A DNA stretch of 64,000 bases from Lingula anatina (lineage: Eukaryota > Brachiopoda > Lingulata > Lingulida > Lingulidae), in the NCBI RefSeq assembly GCF_001039355.2, contig NW_019775574.1:139058-203057 (forward strand). The letters are read 5' to 3'. This document shows, one piece after another, positions 13,301-26,460 of this stretch. Position 1 is the first letter of the stretch; each line of letters begins with the position of its first letter. Below the pieces are notes generated by a model. It had not been told where the DNA came from, did no database searches, and worked only from the letters and a program-made list of their open reading frames with translations. The translations under genes were made by a program, and so were the position numbers.

Positions 13301-13831
13301 TGTTGGCTGCTTGCGAATAGCTGCCCTGTGGCCTAATTCAAGGCGGACCTGAACACACTGTTAAAAATATGAAGATGTTATCACGACTTGTTAGCCATAC
13401 CAACACCTGGGTACTATCAACACATGAAGTACATATAAAATAACGGAAATAGTCGTGCTAACGCATGAAACTTTGTGCTATATGCCTGGTAAGTCAATTA
13501 TCATGAGCCGAGGTACATGTACCTGTGCCAAACTGATATTAAAGCATTCAAAACGTCAAAACTCCTAATACTTTTTTATGTTATCTGGATAATAGAATTT
13601 TTATTTTTACGCATACTGGTATTAGTGTAGCATTGTTTCTTTGGATTGTAACAGAAAAAATGACATGTTTAATGCCCTGTGAATATGACCAAGGGCAAGG
13701 CTGTGATTTACGTTTTTAATATCGAGTACCATTTAATACAACGCAAAGTTACCTCACAGAAAACTCATGAGTTTGACTGAAAGAAATTAGCACTAAAAAA
13801 ACAACCACGCGTCCCTTACCTGAGTGGTCAT
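8734..13831 (-). CDS. MLLT3-like: YEATS-domain protein of the AF9/ENL (MLLT3/MLLT1) family
   Basis: Six coding exons splice in frame: 13831-13820, 13357-13180, 12971-12745, 12394-12164, 10467-10354, 9915-8734; 647 residues, all introns GT..AG. Residues 1-139 are a YEATS domain, a reader of acetylated/crotonylated histone lysines. The aromatic-cage and contact residues known from human AF9 are all present, shifted by one: F27, H55, S57, F58, G76, Y77, A78, F80. The middle (about 255-580) is Ser-rich and very Lys/Glu-rich, as in the family. The C-terminal 62 residues form the AHD (motifs VNLIEET, FDFDLC-like [10 protein letters not shown]), which in vertebrates binds AF4, DOT1L or Polycomb partners in transcription elongation complexes. 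Start chosen because the four-codon first exon (MTTQ) joins directly to [11 protein letters not shown], matching the family N-terminus. Human AF9 is 568 residues, so this is slightly longer. Confidence 0.95.
10273..10338. repeat. (AAT)n/(AAAT)n microsatellite in AF9/ENL intron 5
   Basis: Simple AAT units pass into AAAT units within the intron between coding exons 5 and 6 side of the gene. No coding role. Confidence 0.9.
10683..12092. mobile_element. hAT-like element with CAGTGATTGCGAAAG ends in AF9/ENL intron 4
   Basis: The left end and the reverse complement of the right end share CAGTGATTGCGAAAG exactly. A GGAGGA hexamer borders both ends; the flank is purine-rich, so a longer duplication cannot be read. 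Inside each end lies a small hairpin built on TGTGGGC...GCCCACA (10718-10753 and 12008-12044), and further GGCCCAC copies occur at about 10767 and 11155, like subterminal transposase-binding repeats. CAGTG-type termini suggest hAT. The interior, partly hidden by the N gap, shows no transposase frame. Confidence 0.6.
11179..11445. other. Assembly gap, 267 N
   Basis: Undetermined bases inside the hAT-like element. The open frames running through the Ns are meaningless. Confidence 1.
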
Positions 13832-13920
13832 TCCTTGTATTTTACTAGGACGTCAGTTTCATCTTTATCAATGGTAAGTCGCGGAAAGCCATCTGCTTAA
13901 GAACCCATTTACGACTGTTA

Positions 13921-13929
13921 CACCGGAAG
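13921..13929. promoter_or_regulatory. Possible ETS-type core promoter site upstream of AF9/ENL
   Basis: The sequence CACCGGAAGT lies about 90-100 bp upstream of the start codon, a spacing typical of ETS sites in broadly expressed metazoan promoters. No TATA box is evident. A single motif match; functional status is inference. Confidence 0.3.
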
Positions 13930-14050
13930 TATTAGGCAGAGTAAATTGTGTTCGTGCCACAACTAACACAATTAGATGGACAATTAGATAATAGCAGAGG
14001 ACTGGTCAATCTAGTCAACACAGCCTAGAGGGAAAAAAAAACAATGAAAA

Positions 14051-14400
14051 AATGGAAACGTTTGAAATGTGGGTATGCAGAAGGGTGTTAGAAATATCAT
14101 GAACATAAAAGAAATGTAAATAATCTAAAAATAAAAAGATCATTATTGGACACCACCAAAAAAGAAAATTATTTTGGCTACATCACAAGAAAAAAAATTG
14201 TAGCGGATATGTTATTGGATGGAAAGTTTAATGGTGTACGTGGGAAAGGTAGACCAAGAACAACATGGATGGCCAACATAAAAGAATGGACTTATCAAAA
14301 ATATAGAGAAAGTATACGAATTGCAAAAGATCGAGATGGCGATCTATGACAGCCAACCTGCTGAGAGTGGATGGCACCCAATGATCATGGTGAGAGGACT
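14051..14400 (+). pseudogene. C-terminal fragment of a non-LTR retrotransposon (RTE/jockey-like) reverse transcriptase ORF
   Basis: Broken frames spell the familiar tail of LINE ORF2 proteins: FEMWVCRRVLEIS, then YFGYITRK, GKGRPRTTWMANIKEWTYQ, IRIAKDRD and, after a frameshift, MTANLLRVDG. This GRGR-rich region followed by TWMDNI..WTG-like and the MT.DLLRVDG ending is known from many invertebrate non-LTR elements. The upstream part is missing, as expected of a 5'-truncated, decayed insertion. Clade assignment is tentative. Confidence 0.75.
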
Positions 14401-17400
14401 CGTAACACTCATTAACTAAATGATTGGAATGGGGAAAGGGTGAACAAACACAATATGCAATTTGGATAAACCGTATGCCTCAAATATGATGTATGAGTGA
14501 AATGCCTGCGTCATTTTACTTGTAATTCAGTTCTACCGTACATAACTTGGGCCTATTACTTACAAGTTTTCAGCAATTCTTCAGCTGCACGGATACATGT
14601 AGGCCTACGATACCATACCGGGGTACATAAGTCATTGTTGAATTTGCAGAGTATATCTTATTTAAATTCTATAGGTCTCTTATGAATGATTTCCTTCCTC
14701 TAACCAAGGACGTCCTTGCTCTAACCCACTGCACGACATTTTGTCGTGTTATGTGCGTAGGTCCTACACAACGGTAGTTGATAGTGAGCATGCACTGTAT
14801 AAATGGATTGCCAGTGAACAGGGAAAACTTTCGCCATGCAAAATATCAAGCACAACAGATATTAGGTGGAAAGGCGAAAATCATTCGTAAATCACCCGCA
14901 CATAAGAACACCCTCCTGGAAAGTGCCCAAACTGAACTTATCAATAAGCTCTTGCTTGGCTTCAGACATCAGTGACCATCTGTAATCATTGAAAAATGAT
15001 AATACATAATACCTTTTTTTCGAAAAGGCTATATAGGCCTAGTGTGAATGGGGAAAAGAATTGATCATAATCGGAAGATTATGTGAAATGTATGGATTGT
15101 ATTACTTAGGCCTATTGCCTACATCGAAATAGTGCATTTGATCTGAACAAGTTACAAGAAAAAAGATAGGAAGTTTTTACTCTGAGGGTTGGTAATTGCT
15201 GGGAATATCAGGTGTACTTCGATATGCTATAAAAACGACACCACAACCTAAAAAGGTTGGAGAGACAAGCTGTTACTAGACGGTAGGATGTGCGAGTACG
15301 GCCTAGCTGAATCATGAAACGGGATCATTGTCAGAAATATTAAAAGAATCACATAATGCAATGCACAGTACAATACACAATACAAAAATTCGATGCTTTA
15401 AATAGAAAACACATTAAATATTTGTATCATAAAGTTTAATCATTTAAGAAATACATATATATATGGGAGTTGATATTTTGAATATTTTTTTAATATTGGG
15501 TTTATTCAAAAGTAAGTAGCCTACACACGAGATGGAATGTTAGTAAAAAAAATTAATATTGACAGTGCTTTCGATACTTTAATCTTGTGTGGTGCAAACT
15601 ATCAGCTTGCTTGTTCATTACAAACACTGTCCGACACTGTATCCAAACGCGTTTTCCAGAATATTTTTCTGGCGCTCCTTTTCAAATAAAGTTTAAACAC
15701 ATTAGGGACTTAAGGCTATCGTAGGGGGACGGGGGCACGTTCGGACATCACATTTTGAATTTCTGTGAAGCAGCAACATCTGTACATTGCCAATTTATGC
15801 ATTGACTGCTTTCTTTTAAAATATGGCAGCTGAGTTGCTCTCCGTTCCTAACATAGGGTAGAAAAACTTTTTAACATGCTGAGTACAATTTTAGGTTTGA
15901 AATTTTATTTAGGTCTATTTTAGAGTAGAAAATCTTAATTACATGTAGCTTCTCCCCATGCAGTATTATCTAAGAGCGTAAAGAAAGTCTAGTTCATTGT
16001 TAAAATTGTTAATTATGTTGGTATGGTAAGCTACCTTCGGAACAGAGCTCTGGGGCACGTTCGGCATCTCAAGTCAGCACAAGTTTAGCAGGGGCTGAAC
16101 GTGTGCCCCGTGTCTCGGACTAAACGTCTGATGATTGGTTATGCGTTTTAAACGAGCATAAACATTACGTGTCGTGCCACCAACGTGGGTGATAAAAGTT
16201 AAAACTGAAATTAACCTAAGTCATCTGTAGCAAGTATTTTTACTACATGTATTATAAAAATTTTTGAAATACATGGCGAATTTTAGCTGCAATTCCATCC
16301 TCGTATGTAGTAAGTGGCTTTCAGGAGCTTGTAGACCCAGTTAGGTGCTCAATGTTATTAATTGTTTAAAGGGTTGCACATCAACCATCTAAATCAAAAT
16401 AAAGGCCTATTTCAACGACAAAGGACACAAATAAAAAAATTACAATTTTCAAAATATTTATAAAATCAATCTCTGTTATTTCCTATAAATATATGTCAAA
16501 ATATATATCAATCTAAGCAACGTTATTGGTATTTTCATATCCAAAATAGCTTATCAGATAAATGTTCATAAAACAAGAAACTGTAATAGTGTTTGGTCAT
16601 GTGCTCAAAGGTTGAATTACTTGAAAACGCATAGGTTTTAACAATGTACAGTGTATTAAAAGAGACTATTCAGGTCTATCTTAGCTTTCTGTTTTTAGAA
16701 ATCCGTCGTTTAGTTACCGAACTGCAGCCTATCAAACCAAAAGGCGCCGAACCCGATCCGGTCTCCACTGTGGAATAAAGCCGATTTCGTGATTTATTGA
16801 TTTAATATGACTTAAATATAAGCTCTTCAGTAGATGTGAAAAAAAATTAATTTCTATGTCAGATATGCTCGTGAGAGATAATGGATTATTGCTGGGTAAC
16901 AAAGCATTTAAACATGACCAAAGAAACAATTTTGAGTTCTGTATTTCAAATAAATAAATACCATGAAGTTGACGTTACAGGTGGAGAAGTATCAAAATCT
17001 GTTTCATGGTGTATTTATCATTACTTTTTACGCTTTAGAAATATTAGGATAGCAGATTTTAAGCGGGTAAGTTACTGCACATATATTATCTACTTGTGTG
17101 GTGCATACAGACTTTTTTCTAACTCAGTTCAACGATTTACTCAATTTTTTTTTCAACTTTTCAATTCATTTTTTAATGAAAAGAAAAATATCAAAGAGTA
17201 ATTTCAGAAAGACTTATAAATGGGACACAACAACTTATGTGTTATTTGAATAAGAATTTACTTTTGTAATCTGCCCCTTTGATATGAAGAGCAGTTAATG
17301 GGGTAATAGAGGCATACGCATTTGAAAAAAAAAGTGACTAAAGGTCAGTTTTCCGTTCACAACATACTTTATTACGATAAGAAATACGCAGCGATGCACT

Positions 17401-18108
17401 TCAAATCATTTGATACAGGAATCGTGGAACTCAACCATACTGCGTCGTCTTGAGTAAGCAGAAATTCAAATAAACAAATAGTAATAAATTGCAATATTCA
17501 AAACTGAAAAATACCAATTAATAAAGCTAGAATTCACTTGATATATTGAAAAATGATTACTAAAAAAATAAAAAAAAAAACCAAATGTACATTTTAACTC
17601 TATCGCTTAAACACAGTGGATATGGCGAATGTGCTATTTTGCTATCGCAACAGTCTTAATGATTTTGCAATTTCGCCTGTTAAATTTAGTTTTAACTTCT
17701 CGAACAAATGTGGTATGATATATACAATGTGCATGCGGTTATCCACTCTCTATATATATAATGAAGATCTATAGTGGACAAAAATTAAGAACAACATCCA
17801 TGACAACAACTTTAACAACAATTTCAACAATGCCGATTTCTTACATTATATTCAATTAAGTCATCTTCGACGAAACGGCTGGCATGAAAACCTCTGATAA
17901 TAAAATGTATCGCACTTAAATCACAGTTACAAGCCATGGTTACTAGTAGTTCTAATTTCTTTAGAATATTCGCCTGAAATGAATATCTTATATTCTAATA
18001 ATTCCTTTCTTTCTATTTATCCATTTATTCCAATTTTCATATCATCAAAACGTTGAACATTTAATCATTGTATTTGACGTCTCTGTGTCTGCTATGTGTT
18101 AAACACTA
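14401..18108. other. Intergenic region between AF9/ENL and SKOR
   Basis: Only short, unsupported open frames. A GGGGCACGTTCGG motif occurs twice (about 15733 and 16052), with a related inverted copy near 16095 in GAACGTGTGCCCC. A few poly-A/T and AT microsatellite stretches occur. I recognise no gene, tRNA or other RNA here. Confidence 0.6.
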
Positions 18109-21100
18109 CTAGCCTGATGATCCTCCCTTTTGACCCAATTCTTCCGATTTCGTTCTGGCGTGCATGAGGCGCAACAGCTCGCGCTGAAGTTCATCTGAAT
18201 GAAAGAAAAGGCTCATTAGCAGATATGTTCTCTTATCTCACAAACTACCCCTAAGCTAGACATCAAATTGCGAAATTCAGAATGACTGAATATACGAAGA
18301 CTAAACATATAATCAAGTCATCGGATGCAATAGCACTTTGTTAACCCTTTATCTAAGATCACATTTGTGATCAGTTGTTTTGTTATTTTGTTCATAAACC
18401 TAATCGTTTTTTCTCCTTTCACATTTGGACAGTTGCATAAAGCAATTAAATCTATCTTGGAGTCCCACAGCGGAAAAATCAGGATCCAATGAATGCAAAG
18501 AGAAGATGGTTTGCTAATTAATTAATATACGTCCCAGCAAATAAAGCCTTTGCGTTCTATCCCTTGGGAAGAAATAGAGCTTAAACGTGTCTATGTAATT
18601 ATTGATAAGCACATTAAGAACAGAACTCGATGCTGATTAGGCATGGGACATGTCGACTTTAAATGGAGAGTAATCTATTAACGGGGGCTTAGGACGGGAT
18701 GTCATCTCCCAGGTGAGACTGTTGCTTTCCGTAACATACCTGACATTTCTACTCTAATTCAGTTATCGATCCTGAGTCTTGCACAAAGCCAACCAATATC
18801 AATTTAAATAACGAGACTACTGCGGTAATTTACGACTGTGTCGCGCGACAATCCCATTTCATTATCTGTTATGCAAAATACAGGATGAGAATCCTCGGCC
18901 AGTCTATTCATTTACTCATGAACTAATTTCTAAGCGTCGTGATTACTTAGGAGCGAAGTCACTGTTACGACTGCTGTCATTTAGTTCTACCAATTAATGG
19001 TTTGCTCTGATCATAAGAGGAAGTATGGGAAGGAATAGTCTTTGGTTAGAATGTCACAAATCATACGTAGTCCTTTGTAATTTATTTGTATATGATAGAA
19101 TTGTCACAATTTGGGAAAAATTATAATACCCAAACCAAATTCATTTCATATTGAAAACTTTGGTCACTCGATCACATTTTGATATCGATCTGTAAGGAAT
19201 ATCACTCAAGAGGGCACATTTGCAAGACATAAGGCTTTTTATTCCGTCACTTGCAATTAACCAGGATGGAAAAAGAATGGAATCAAATAAGATGTTCAAA
19301 GTTTAAATAAAACATGGCTTTAAATTATTGAAGCATGGAACTTTACCTTTGGACATCTTATCCAGAGCAGTGATATCAATGTTGCGTTCATTCACTGGTA
19401 GACTACTGGTGTTATTTGCATTCTCATCTGAAAGTTCAAGCTGAGACTTAACAAATGACAGATTGAAAGAGGAAAACCTAGAACTTTTCCTTTAGAAATC
19501 ATTCATTTAAGAATACTTTAAATAACAGCTTTAGAGTGGTACTACACGTCCTATTAACAGACTGATGAGTCTGTGATTGTTTTGTGGTTATTGCTTTATG
19601 AATAACAATAATCATAATCATAATAATTTATCATCGCTTGAACAAAGTTTCAGAGCAGATGCATGCATACAGAATGGCATTACACCGCCATCATACACGT
19701 AGTTATATACATGTAGTATTTTTCATTTACTTGTTTTCACTTTAGTGGGTCTACAAGGGGCAGAAAAATCAAGCTGTTACTCAACAACAGGAGACCAAAT
19801 GCAGCACATTTACCTGATTCTTCTTTTCCCTCAGTTTCTTCAGAACAACCCTAAAAGAAAGGAAAAAAATAAGTAAACGTCATAATTACTGGCAGCTGTA
19901 GAAGTATAATCATCATTTTTAGGTCTTTACAACCGTTAATCAGAACTTGACGGAATTAATCGTCGCAGTTTACTAACTCTCACCCAAGGGAGGCACGCAC
20001 TATTGTACATGTTATTCGCGATCAAATTCGTTAAGTGCTATAATTCCACCATAACAACAATTTAACCCACTGAATATTTAATCTAACGTGTTGTCACAAT
20101 ATCTATGATTGCCAAGCCCATTATTTACCGCCACTGGGATATGAATAATAAACTGGACCATTATGAAGATTAAACAAGTTAAAGCGCCATTTCATCCTGT
20201 CTGATATTTCTGGTTGCTTGGGCATAAATACATTCTGCACGAGGTAGTGGCCTACTTAACGACAAAAGCTCATTCACTGTCACAGTTAATTGCAATGTTC
20301 GTGGCTGGGTGTAAAGGAGTAATCTTTTGATTAAATTTTAATATTTAATGGGTACTAAATACCAGCAATTTCCTGTAATGGATGACAATCTTTGTTAAAG
20401 CGTTCGACATCGTCATTGATATTTGGTTTGAGACATCAATTGCCGTTAAGTGGATAGCGATTTTTGTGAAATCATCACCCCCTTTCAGTCTTCACTAGAC
20501 CGTAATCACTATGAAAATAATCTTCGAAATACAAATGGACTTGTTGATAGCGATTACGGAAGATATATCTTTCTGCACTTATACAAAATAAACATGCGCA
20601 TCCCGAAGCTATTTGAATTAAACAAGTGGCAGGGACAATAGACTAATCACACAAATTTTGGTGTTCGAAGAGAATATCAATTTGCTAATTGGATTACCAA
20701 TTTCTGTATTGTATGCATTCTTTAGCTCTAGAGTAAAATGTAATTATTTCCCTCCGCTTCCAGTTACTCGAAATCACAGCCTGTTGAGAAATCGTGCTTA
20801 AATTCTCTGCATATCATATTTCGTTTTCTTGTTTAAACAAGTCTCTCCTGTGTTTTTCATATTGGCAGGTGGTCTTTTGTTGCCTTATGCGTCATGTATT
20901 TATTGAATACGTGGTGATGACATTGTTAATAAAAACCTTAAGATATTTTTTTTAATTCTTCAAATACCTCAATTCTAACAATCCTAAAATGCCTTTTTAA
21001 ATGTCAAAATAACAAAAGAAAAAGTAAACGAAGATGAAATGAAAAAGAAGAAAGAAATATATCTAGTTGCGTATTTTTTTCTCACCTTCGATTCTACTGT

Positions 21101-22819
21101 CAAAGAATCCTGAAATGTCTGGCTGACTTCTCCGGTGTCACTTGTCATGGTAACACTGGCGGCGGCGGGAGCCGAAGGTTCCTCATGCGGTTCGCCGTGA
21201 GAAGCGGAGACACGGAGGTTGAGAGGCTTATCGTTTCTTAAATGATGGCTTGAGCAGATCTTACTGCGTGATGATGGCGCTGGCGACAAAACACCAGGCT
21301 GAGTACTGTCATCGCTACACACATCAACTTCTACATCATCTTTGTCACTGTCATAGATGTTCAAGTGGCTGTTGTCACCCATGCTTTCCTGATCTAATGG
21401 TGTCTTTGATTTGTAATTACTTTTGGGGAACCCTGATAGGAAATTAGCTTCTTTTCCAATTGGTTTAAATGCTGAAATGTGCCGAAAATCGTCCTGTCGG
21501 GTTGTGTTGGTTTTCAGAGGTGCTTCAGAGCGAGAGACTTTACTACCCTCCGCTTTCTTTTTCATTTCGATTCTCCCCAAGTTAATTTCCCTCTCCACTC
21601 TTCTATCTTCTAATTGTTGAAACATTTGCTGAAAATTTGGCGAGGAGAAAGAGGTATCCATGCGATCGTTCATTTTCGCTATGTTAACATACTGCTCCAT
21701 CATAGCTGGGGTAAGGCCCAAAGATTTTGCCCACATACTGTTATAGTGATAGAAGAAAGGTGCGTATTTGTCCTTCAAAAAGTCTCGCATCTGCCCTTGC
21801 TCGGCTCCGTTGTCTGGCCCGGAGAGAGCACGGTAAGGGGCAGAGGATGACGGTGTGAAGGGAAATGCTGGGTGAGGCGGTGCACGTGGATTCATCATGT
21901 GTGTTGGAAAGGGTACATACGGAGAGGGCGTCGGGAGAACGGGGAACGGATAGCTTACTTTGGTGGAGTTTGTCTCCAGTGAATGCTCGCTGAGATGCGG
22001 TTGCTTCTGTGGTCTCTCACTTTGCCCCCCAGAGTTACGATTCTGAGATGGTAGAACCCTTTTTCGACTCCCACCGTTGAACATAGCCTTTACATCCTCC
22101 CAGGCGTAATCTAAATCGCATAGACCGGTTTTGTTGATCAGTTTCAAGTGCCGTCGCCACGAGTTAAAATTAGCTGCATCAGGGTGGACATACTTGGCGT
22201 TGGGGGTACGGTGACAGTGAAAAATAAATTTGTTTGGCGAGAAAAACATGCCGCAATAGCTGCATTTGATGCATTTAGCTCTAGAGCTGTTATAACGAGA
22301 CGGAGTGAAACTCCCCCTGCAGCCCCATCCACATTCATGATGGACATCGAAGCAAAAGTTCTCTGGAAGGCGTGGCGGGGTATTGTCTTCCAGAAAGGAC
22401 CGCACCAAGCGCTCTGCCTCTCTTTTTGTGATCATACCACACCGGCGGGAGGAAACGGGCATTGCACCGGCGCGGCGCAGGATCTCCAGCTGAACCGGGG
22501 TACACTGCACACAAGTGATGCCAAGGGCGACGCGGCGATTGTGGATCTCATTGTAGCTGAAATCTTTGAGGAGTGTGTTAGATATCTGGGCCAAACACAG
22601 TCTTTCCTTTCCGTCAATGTGTAAAGACACTATACGAACCCCATGCAACATGACGAAGCCAACATGGTTTTGACGGAGAATGGCCCCGCCATTGGCACAG
22701 CCGTCGTCTTGAGTCTTGGAGGAACTGGGGAGATGATGGTCATTTGGTGAGGCGTTTGTCTCCAGCGGAGTAGAACCATTCGCCGACTCGGGGAGGACTC
22801 TGAATTCCATCTTTGTTAT
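18109..22819 (-). CDS. SKOR-like: SKI-family transcriptional corepressor, SKOR/Fussel (CORL) type
   Basis: Four coding exons: 22810-21086 (acceptor before 22819, so a noncoding 5' exon lies upstream), 19850-19814, 19427-19347, 18194-18109; 642 residues with stop at 18109-18111. Residues ~50-140 form the Ski/Sno/Dac homology domain with the SKOR-diagnostic ERLCLAQISNTLLK and ALGITCVQCTPVQLEI; ~150-255 form the SMAD4-binding, zinc-holding domain (CIKCSYCGMFFSPNKFIFH). SKOR proteins are nuclear corepressors that dampen TGF-beta/BMP-Smad signalling and act mainly in neurons. The remaining part is low-complexity, with Ser/Pro-rich and acidic (DSDKDDVEVDVCSDD) stretches, and the small last exons end in a short helical segment (DELQRELLRLMHART). 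Start at M of MEFRVLPES because the acceptor immediately precedes it; the longer frame upstream is intron. Shorter than vertebrate SKOR1/2. Confidence 0.95.
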
Positions 22820-24058
22820 CTGAAACAAAAGCTAACTTCCGTAACTAAGAAAAACTCTCTGTACAATTATGGGTATTAACAGCGTATGTACCCGTTCGAG
22901 TTTGCATACCAAAAATGTACCAGTTTGCACAGCTGATATCGTTTGAATATCGAATTATTAGAATTAAATTGCAGTAAAAAATTAAGATTAAAATTAAATA
23001 TCACATACTGGTCTGTCAGTTAAATTTAACTTACTTATGTGGTAGGTCATGTACGCTTGGCACAAATGTCGACGTTGATAGTTATTTCATAATTATGAGG
23101 CAAATAAAAGCTAACCTGTCCAGATCTTTTCGTACGTATTAGTATAATGTAGTAACTGTTCGTTTTTTAGCAGTGAAACATTCAATTTTATAAATGACTC
23201 ATGCGATGACACACAAATTGTCATGGGAGTAGGTGATCGATTTGAAATACATTTTTTTCTTGGAAATCATGAAAAATTATTACGGATTGATTTAAATTGT
23301 GCGCTTTAGTTTGACAGACACAGGAAAATATAGAAATGTTGGGTTAATCAACATATAAGCTATTTTAGTTGAAGTTCATCCTTAAAAAGAACATGCATGT
23401 AAGCTTGTGAAAGCGAAAAGAGTTTTAATGTCACATTTACCACTCTTACATTAACAACATACAAAGTCGTGTATTGTTCTTTCGAGGCGTGGCATATACC
23501 GTATGTATATTGTTTAGCTACATTGCTGTAGCTAGAATAGAAGAGTCTGGCGTGTCACTGTAGATTCATTTGGAATTGAAATTGGAATTTGTACAAGAAA
23601 AATAACAAAAGTAAGCCAGGTTGTGATAGAATAAACGCGCGGCCGAACAATCACTTGTTAGTAATACAAGCAGTGCTTCGTGAGAGAGTCAAGAAGCGCA
23701 TAAAATTACCTTTAATACAGCCGATAAAACCTACTTTTTTTGGATTGCATGTACCCATGATATTTTAAACATAGATGTTTATCTAGTTACTTAATTAAGT
23801 GAAGTGGATAGTAGTTTTGCAAAGTGATAAGAGTCGTGTGCCGCACGCAACTGTCACTAAGTAATGAATAACGTTCAATTTCCTGTGGTTTTTAACGAAA
23901 ATGTTCAAACAACTTGGAAAATATGAGAAGGGTTGAACTTATAAATAACCACGAAGAGAAATGTTTTATTGACCACATGACTGTTGATATTTTTATAAAA
24001 ATAAAAAGTGCCAAAGAGAAAAAGTAGTAAATGTTGCAAATTGGATAAATCGAATATA

Positions 24059-24109
24059 CATGATATACATTGATTGTATATCATGTATATCATGATATAC
24101 ATTGATTGT
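24059..24109. repeat. Duplicated 19-mer with hairpin potential
   Basis: CATGATATACATTGATTGT occurs at 24059-24077 and again at 24091-24109, separated by a palindromic TATCATGTATAT spacer that pairs with the repeat starts. Noncoding. Confidence 0.85.
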
Positions 24110-24439
24110 AATTTGTTTGTTTTTCTTTCTCCAAAATCTTTCCTCATTTGTTAGGGTTGTGTCTTCATTGTAGATAATAGGCGACATTATATTGAGACAT
24201 CATGCACAGTTTAAACATTCTGTTTTAGCAATTCATTTTAACACTTGATTACCGTCTTCTCGTTTTTTATATTGCTGTCGGAACTTTTTCTCCAATATCT
24301 TTCCTCAGTTGTCATCGTTTCTTATGTTCAATATACGGAAAATAAATTTGACTTTTCCACTGTGCAAATTCATTGTGTTCACTAAGTGGTATTTGTCTGA
24401 TTTCTCTTTACTTAAATTGTTGTTTGTGTTTCTCTGCTA

Positions 24440-24661
24440 TCAAGTGTGTCCAGTGTAGGTTTCGCCACATGTTTGGCATGGTATACTTGTTACGATTTGT
24501 AGTTTATTTTTGTATACATTCAAAAATTTCCTCCCATTTTTGAACGTCTGCTGGTATTTGAGAATGTCGCAACTTGAACCTGTACATGTACGTGTGCTTA
24601 CTTTATACGTTTTGTTCATTGATTTCATATATTGGTAGTGTATTGGAACTAAATTCCGCAC
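24440..24661 (-). mobile_element. Possible GIY-YIG endonuclease fragment of a retroelement
   Basis: A short minus-strand frame ends IPCQTCGETYTGHT, which resembles the C..C...Y.G.T core that opens the GIY-YIG nuclease domain in Penelope-like and some other retroelements. Nothing convincing precedes or follows it, and a stop ends it immediately. Weak resemblance only. Confidence 0.25.
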
Positions 24662-26280
24662 TGGTTAATAGTTTTTTTAGTTTAAGGCTGTCTTTAACTT
24701 TGAAGAATTGCTTTTTTTTCACCAGTATGTTTTTTCCATCATATTTTCATTTTCTATTGACACTGGGATGTTAAGTCTTATGATTTGAAATGTGCTTTCT
24801 ATCCTTTATATATAACTATGAACTAGTGTGTTTTCTATATAAACACCAGACAGGTCAGTTTTATTTGTAAATGCTCGTCCTAGTTTAACTACATTCAGGT
24901 AATTTTTCAAAAAATAGTTCATGATCATTTACTTTTAGCAAATACGTCAAGGTTTATCACAAAAAAAAATGTAAATCTAGACAAGTTTTCATAAAAATCA
25001 CATGTGATTACATTAAAACATCAGTAAATGATATTTGTTTGTATAACTTCTCAAGAGACACGATTAACTGTCATAGAGTCATCATGCTGCAGTTTCAAAT
25101 AGATTAAATAGCATGCCGTTGACCTTTATTAAAGTGCATCTAATCAAGGTTCGTAGTGTTTGTTGACATTTCCATTGGAAAATAAAAGGCTGACAATAGT
25201 GACAAGTAAGCCCAAGGAAACGTCCGTTTTTTCCTTTGGGTTCTCTGTTGTTTTTGAATTAATTTGATCAAGTATTTGACTTTATTCTATTATAAGTAAA
25301 TGTTATTCGACTCGATAGAAAAACCTCAGATACTGTATGTCGTTTACAAGGAATTTTTGTGCATTTTGTAATATCCACGTGAGGGCATCATCATGTCATT
25401 TGTGGCAACAGCTAGGAAAAATCGGGTTTATCAAAGAAGAAAATAAAGATAAATGTAAACGGCAAGTGTCAGTGAATGCTGACAATCAAAAATAAATAAA
25501 TAATCAATAGTTTGATTAACGTAAATAGTCGAGAAGTAAACATGGAAATTAACAACAAACAAACAATTGCAATTATTTAGAATCATTGAAAAACATAATT
25601 GGCAGTTTGCATTCCAATGTTTCAGTTTTGTGAAATTACAAGGGTTTTTAAAGGGTTTTTCTGCTATGAAAAGAAAAGTACTACAAATAAAAATGGATAC
25701 TAGCATTTTTCTTACTGACGGGGCAAAAGCAGTTCGCCAAGAGACCGGGAAAAGGGAATAGTCAATAAAAAGATTTAAAATAAAACCAGAAAAAACTATG
25801 TAAAAATATGAAATATCAAAAGACAAATTTTTGAAGAGATAAGATAAGGAGAAATGGTGGAGTGAGAATTGTAAGTCTATTGGAAGCAAGAGTAGTTAGG
25901 TCCACGATAACACAAACTAAGCAAGCAAGCAAGAATGTTGCAAGCAACAATAAAAAGAAAAAAACTTATGAAAAACGGGAAAATATAATTACTATCGTAT
26001 TTAAGCAGGTAACGTATGAATACAATTGGTCACCCCAAACTCAAATAAAATTGTAGAAGAGACCTCATCGTAAAATGAATTTGATTGTACAATGTAAGAG
26101 TTTCATATTTTCATTTGGCTCATATTTGGTTCCAGTATTATAACATATTCAAAAAGGGCGTTGATCATTTAAACTGCGTATTTTTTTTAAAAAAGCAAGC
26201 GAGTGGTAAAAGCTGAAATAATATTGCTCGGCAAATAAATGAAACAGGCCGTCTTAGTATGCCTGTAAATGTCACTGCAT

Positions 26281-26460
26281 CCATGGTGTGCTTAATTAAT
26301 TTCTGAAAGAGGACATTTAACTACTGACTGACATGTGAAAGACAGATGACAGTCTGTCCGCAGAAGTCAGCTAATTGCAATTAACTAATCTGTCCTTCTA
26401 GATTCATCATCAGTTCAAGTAAACGTAGTTGCATGTAATTAGCACCGGATCAATCAAAAG
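26281..26460. promoter_or_regulatory. TAATTA-rich stretch, candidate regulatory element of SKOR
   Basis: Homeodomain-type cores cluster here: TTAATTAATT at about 26292, CTAATTGCAATTAACTAATC at 26371-26390 and TAATTAGC at about 26436, in sequence less AT-biased than its surroundings. The neighbouring gene is a developmental corepressor, whose relatives usually have distant enhancers. Inference; AT-rich background raises the chance rate of such motifs. Confidence 0.2.

Noticed and set aside
25431-25889. 152-codon Phe/Leu/Ile-rich minus-strand frame
   Set aside because: AT-rich noise; hydrophobic composition arises from T-rich codons and there is no start or splice context.
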